Positions 6,970 through 8,323 of a DNA stretch of 8,323 bases are shown one piece after another. Source of the stretch: Acetofilamentum sp. (GTDB lineage: Bacteria; Bacteroidota; Bacteroidia; Bacteroidales; JAFGUD01); NCBI GenBank assembly GCA_020722645.1, contig DYKL01000141.1:1-8323 (forward strand). Reading direction: 5' to 3'. The notes below the pieces were generated by a model that made no database searches, was not told the origin of the DNA, and saw only the letters and a list, made by a program, of their open reading frames with translations. The position numbers were made by a program, and so were the translations under genes. Within the stretch, counting starts at the first letter, position 1. Each line of letters opens with the position of its first letter.

Positions 6970-7068
6970 GTTTATAAAGTTTGTAAAGTTTTAGAGACGT
7001 TGCATGCAACGTCTGTACCGTTTATAAAGTTTTAAAGTTTTAGGACGATGTATGCAACGTCTGTAAAA
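6970..7068. repeat. Tandem palindromic repeat units in the atpB-atpE spacer
   Basis: Two units of about 50 bp lie head to tail: 6970-7019 and 7020-7068. Each runs GTTTATAAAGTTT, then TAAAGTTTTAG, then a palindrome, then TCTGTA. In the first unit the palindrome (6995-7014) is perfect over 20 bp, with half-site AGACGTTGCA. In the second (about 7044-7061) it has one deleted base in the flank and two substitutions that break pairing. The whole 137-bp spacer is essentially this repeat plus a (TA)6 run at 7085-7096 next to the atpB stop. The palindrome can fold into a hairpin on the transcript about 34 nt before the atpE start. From memory, similar GTTGCATGCAAC palindromes are scattered between genes in other bacteria; I cannot confirm this here. 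Confidence 0.8.
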
Positions 7069-7097
7069 TTTGTTAAATTAAAATTATATATATATAT

Positions 7098-8156
7098 TTA
7101 ATGCCCTTCTTCGACTGCAAAACCGAAGTAAATTGCAGAAAGTAATGTAAATACATAAGCTTGAATAAAGGCAATAAGTAATTCTAATAATGTATCAAAA
7201 ATTGTAAAAATAATAGCTAACGGAGAAACTAAATATCCGACAACCGCATTTATAGCACCAAATATAAAAATCAGTCCAAAAAACGCAAGCATTACAACGT
7301 GTCCTCCTATAATGTTTGCAAAAAGACGTACCATTAAAACGAAAGGTTTAATGAATAAACCTAATATTTCTATTATCGGCATCAAAGGAATTGGAACCTT
7401 AAGCCACCAAGGTACAACCGGTGACCAAAAAACATGTTTCCAATAATGTTTATTCCCTGCAAACGTTGTTGTTGCCAAAGTAAATAATGCCAAAATCATT
7501 GTAATGGTAACATTTCCGGTTAAATTTGCACCTGCCGGAAAAATTGGAATTAGTCCTAATAAATTGTTCAGAAAAATAAAGAAAAAAACAGTTAATAAGT
7601 AAGGCACAAATTTTTCATATTTTTTCCCTATTGATATTTTTGCGACATCATCTCTGATAAAGATAATTAACGGTTCTAATAATGATTGTAAACCTTTGGG
7701 CGGTTTATCAGGATTTTTGTTGTATCTTTTAGCTGTAGATGTGAATACCCAAAGTAAAATGACACAAGATATGATAACAGCAAGTGCATTTTTCGTAAAA
7801 GAAATATCAAAAGGTCTTATAACAGTTCCATCAGACAAAGTTTCCATTATTTTGCCTTTATACATTCCCTCATCGTGATTAATATGAAAATTCAAATAAG
7901 AATGATGTTCATTATGCAATTTATTAGACATAAAAACAACAATGCCATGTTTTTGTTTGCTGTACAAAATAACAGGCAAAGGAATGGAAATGTGTTTTTT
8001 GCCTATTTGGGTTATATGCCAATCATAAGAATCCGAAATGTGTTCAATAATGAAATTTCCGACATTTAATTTTTCTTCTTCTTCTTCATGTTCTTGAGAT
8101 TTCAAAGAAAAAGCAAGCAATACGAAAGCAATTATTAAAACTAATTTGAATTTCAT
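7098..8156 (-). CDS. atpB: ATP synthase Fo subunit a, with signal peptide and extended N terminus
   Basis: Subunit a forms the two proton half-channels against the c-ring. At 352 residues it is about 80 longer than the E. coli protein. The extra length is a likely signal peptide (about 1-20, LVLIIAFVLLAFSLKS), an acidic EHEEEEE run (22-28) and a soluble His-rich segment to about 120, which should face the periplasm. The motif HISDSYDWHI (39-48) and ISIPLPVILYS (56-66) resemble other Bacteroidetes subunit a proteins. Membrane helices follow from about 122. The essential stator arginine is Arg277 in LMVRLFANIIGGHVV (274-288), with His286 nearby. IQAYVFTLLSAIYF (331-344) is the conserved last helix, and Gln332 corresponds to the conserved E. 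coli Gln252. The ATG at 8154-8156 is chosen because the signal peptide starts directly from it. It is the first gene of the unit, with a promoter match about 20 nt upstream. Confidence 0.96.
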   Translation of the reverse strand: MKFKLVLIIAFVLLAFSLKSQEHEEEEEKLNVGNFIIEHISDSYDWHITQIGKKHISIPLPVILYSKQKHGIVVFMSNKLHNEHHSYLNFHINHDEGMYKGKIMETLSDGTVIRPFDISFTKNALAVIISCVILLWVFTSTAKRYNKNPDKPPKGLQSLLEPLIIFIRDDVAKISIGKKYEKFVPYLLTVFFFIFLNNLLGLIPIFPAGANLTGNVTITMILALFTLATTTFAGNKHYWKHVFWSPVVPWWLKVPIPLMPIIEILGLFIKPFVLMVRLFANIIGGHVVMLAFFGLIFIFGAINAVVGYLVSPLAIIFTIFDTLLELLIAFIQAYVFTLLSAIYFGFAVEEGH

Positions 8157-8176
8157 TATTGAATTTTATTTTTGAG

Positions 8177-8205
8177 CAAAGTTAAAAAAAAATCAAACAA
8201 ACAAA
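8177..8205 (-). promoter_or_regulatory. Bacteroidetes-type promoter of the atpB operon
   Basis: On the minus strand, TTTG (8202-8205) is followed after 17 nt by TAACTTTG (8177-8184), a full match to the Bacteroidetes sigma factor consensus TTTG/TAnnTTTG. The spacer contains a run of nine T. Transcription would start near 8170, giving an atpB leader of only about 14 nt, AT-rich and without a Shine-Dalgarno sequence. The other 167 bases upstream of atpB hold no gene that I can see. AT-rich DNA gives chance matches, but exact consensus and position favour this one. Confidence 0.55.
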
Positions 8206-8308
8206 AATTATTGCAAATAAAATTTCAATAAAGAAGTAATATACTGATATTGAAAATTTAATATTAAATATCGCTCTATTCCGCAATATTAAGATGCTGA
8301 TATAAATA

Positions 8309-8323
8309 TAGTCCGTAGGACTA
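8309..8323. repeat. Perfect short palindrome at the window edge
   Basis: TAGTCC, loop GTA, GGACTA: a perfect 6-bp inverted repeat ending at the last base of the window, with the AT-rich stretch TATAAATA directly before it. It is likely cut by the window and may extend further. It could be a terminator hairpin for the gene beyond, or an intergenic repeat; the CCGTAGG core reminds me of palindromic spacers in Bacteroidetes genomes, from memory only. Confidence 0.5.

Noticed and set aside
6970..7068. CRISPR-like array in the atpB-atpE spacer
   Set aside because: Only two adjoining units with no spacers between them; this is a tandem duplication of a palindromic repeat.
7696..8069. Two plus-strand open frames (60 and 64 codons) antisense to atpB
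   Set aside because: Both lie fully within atpB, show no family features, and have no promoter placement that would favour them over the secure minus-strand gene.

Overview
The window is AT-rich (roughly 30% G+C by eye) and every gene lies on the minus strand, so transcription runs from high to low coordinates. It looks like chromosomal DNA of a Bacteroidetes (Bacteroidota) bacterium. The reasons are: start codons without Shine-Dalgarno sequences; a promoter ahead of the first gene that fits the Bacteroidetes consensus (TTTG, 17 nt, TAnnTTTG); a long subunit a with a signal peptide and a His-rich periplasmic domain; the gene order atpB-E-F-H-A-G without atpD or atpC; and WcaF-type and GT4 polysaccharide enzymes typical of the phylum.

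Right part (2890-8323): most of an F-type ATP synthase operon. In transcription order it encodes Fo subunits a (atpB), c (atpE) and b (atpF), then F1 subunits delta (atpH), alpha (atpA) and gamma (atpG). The catalytic beta subunit (atpD) and epsilon (atpC) are not in the window and should lie elsewhere, as is common in this phylum. Key residues are intact: the stator Arg of subunit a, the ion-binding Glu of subunit c, the Walker A and B motifs and Arg finger of alpha, and the gamma C-terminal signature. Subunit c lacks the sodium-binding residues, so the enzyme is probably proton-driven.

Left part (182-2871): three polysaccharide genes follow atpG by only 18 bp. They are two GT-B fold family-4-like glycosyltransferases and a WcaF-like hexapeptide-repeat O-acetyltransferase. 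The three overlap one another by 14 and 8 bp, so they form a coupled unit that may be read through from the ATP synthase operon. They probably build and acetylate a surface or exopolysaccharide; sugar specificity cannot be read from the sequence.

The most interesting material is between the genes. The spacers on both sides of atpE are long (137 and 168 bp), whereas atpH-atpA and atpA-atpG have 27 bp each. The atpB-atpE spacer holds a tandem pair of about 50-bp units carrying a palindrome (perfect over 20 bp in one unit). The atpE-atpF spacer holds a decayed third copy, plus a strong terminator-like hairpin followed by T-runs. A 10-nt motif, AACTTTATAA on the mRNA, recurs 9-15 nt upstream of the atpE, atpF and atpH starts. 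The terminator would let more atpE message be made than message for the downstream genes, matching the need for many c subunits per complex; this is inference. I see no undescribed protein system here. The regulatory and repeat architecture is what merits checking.
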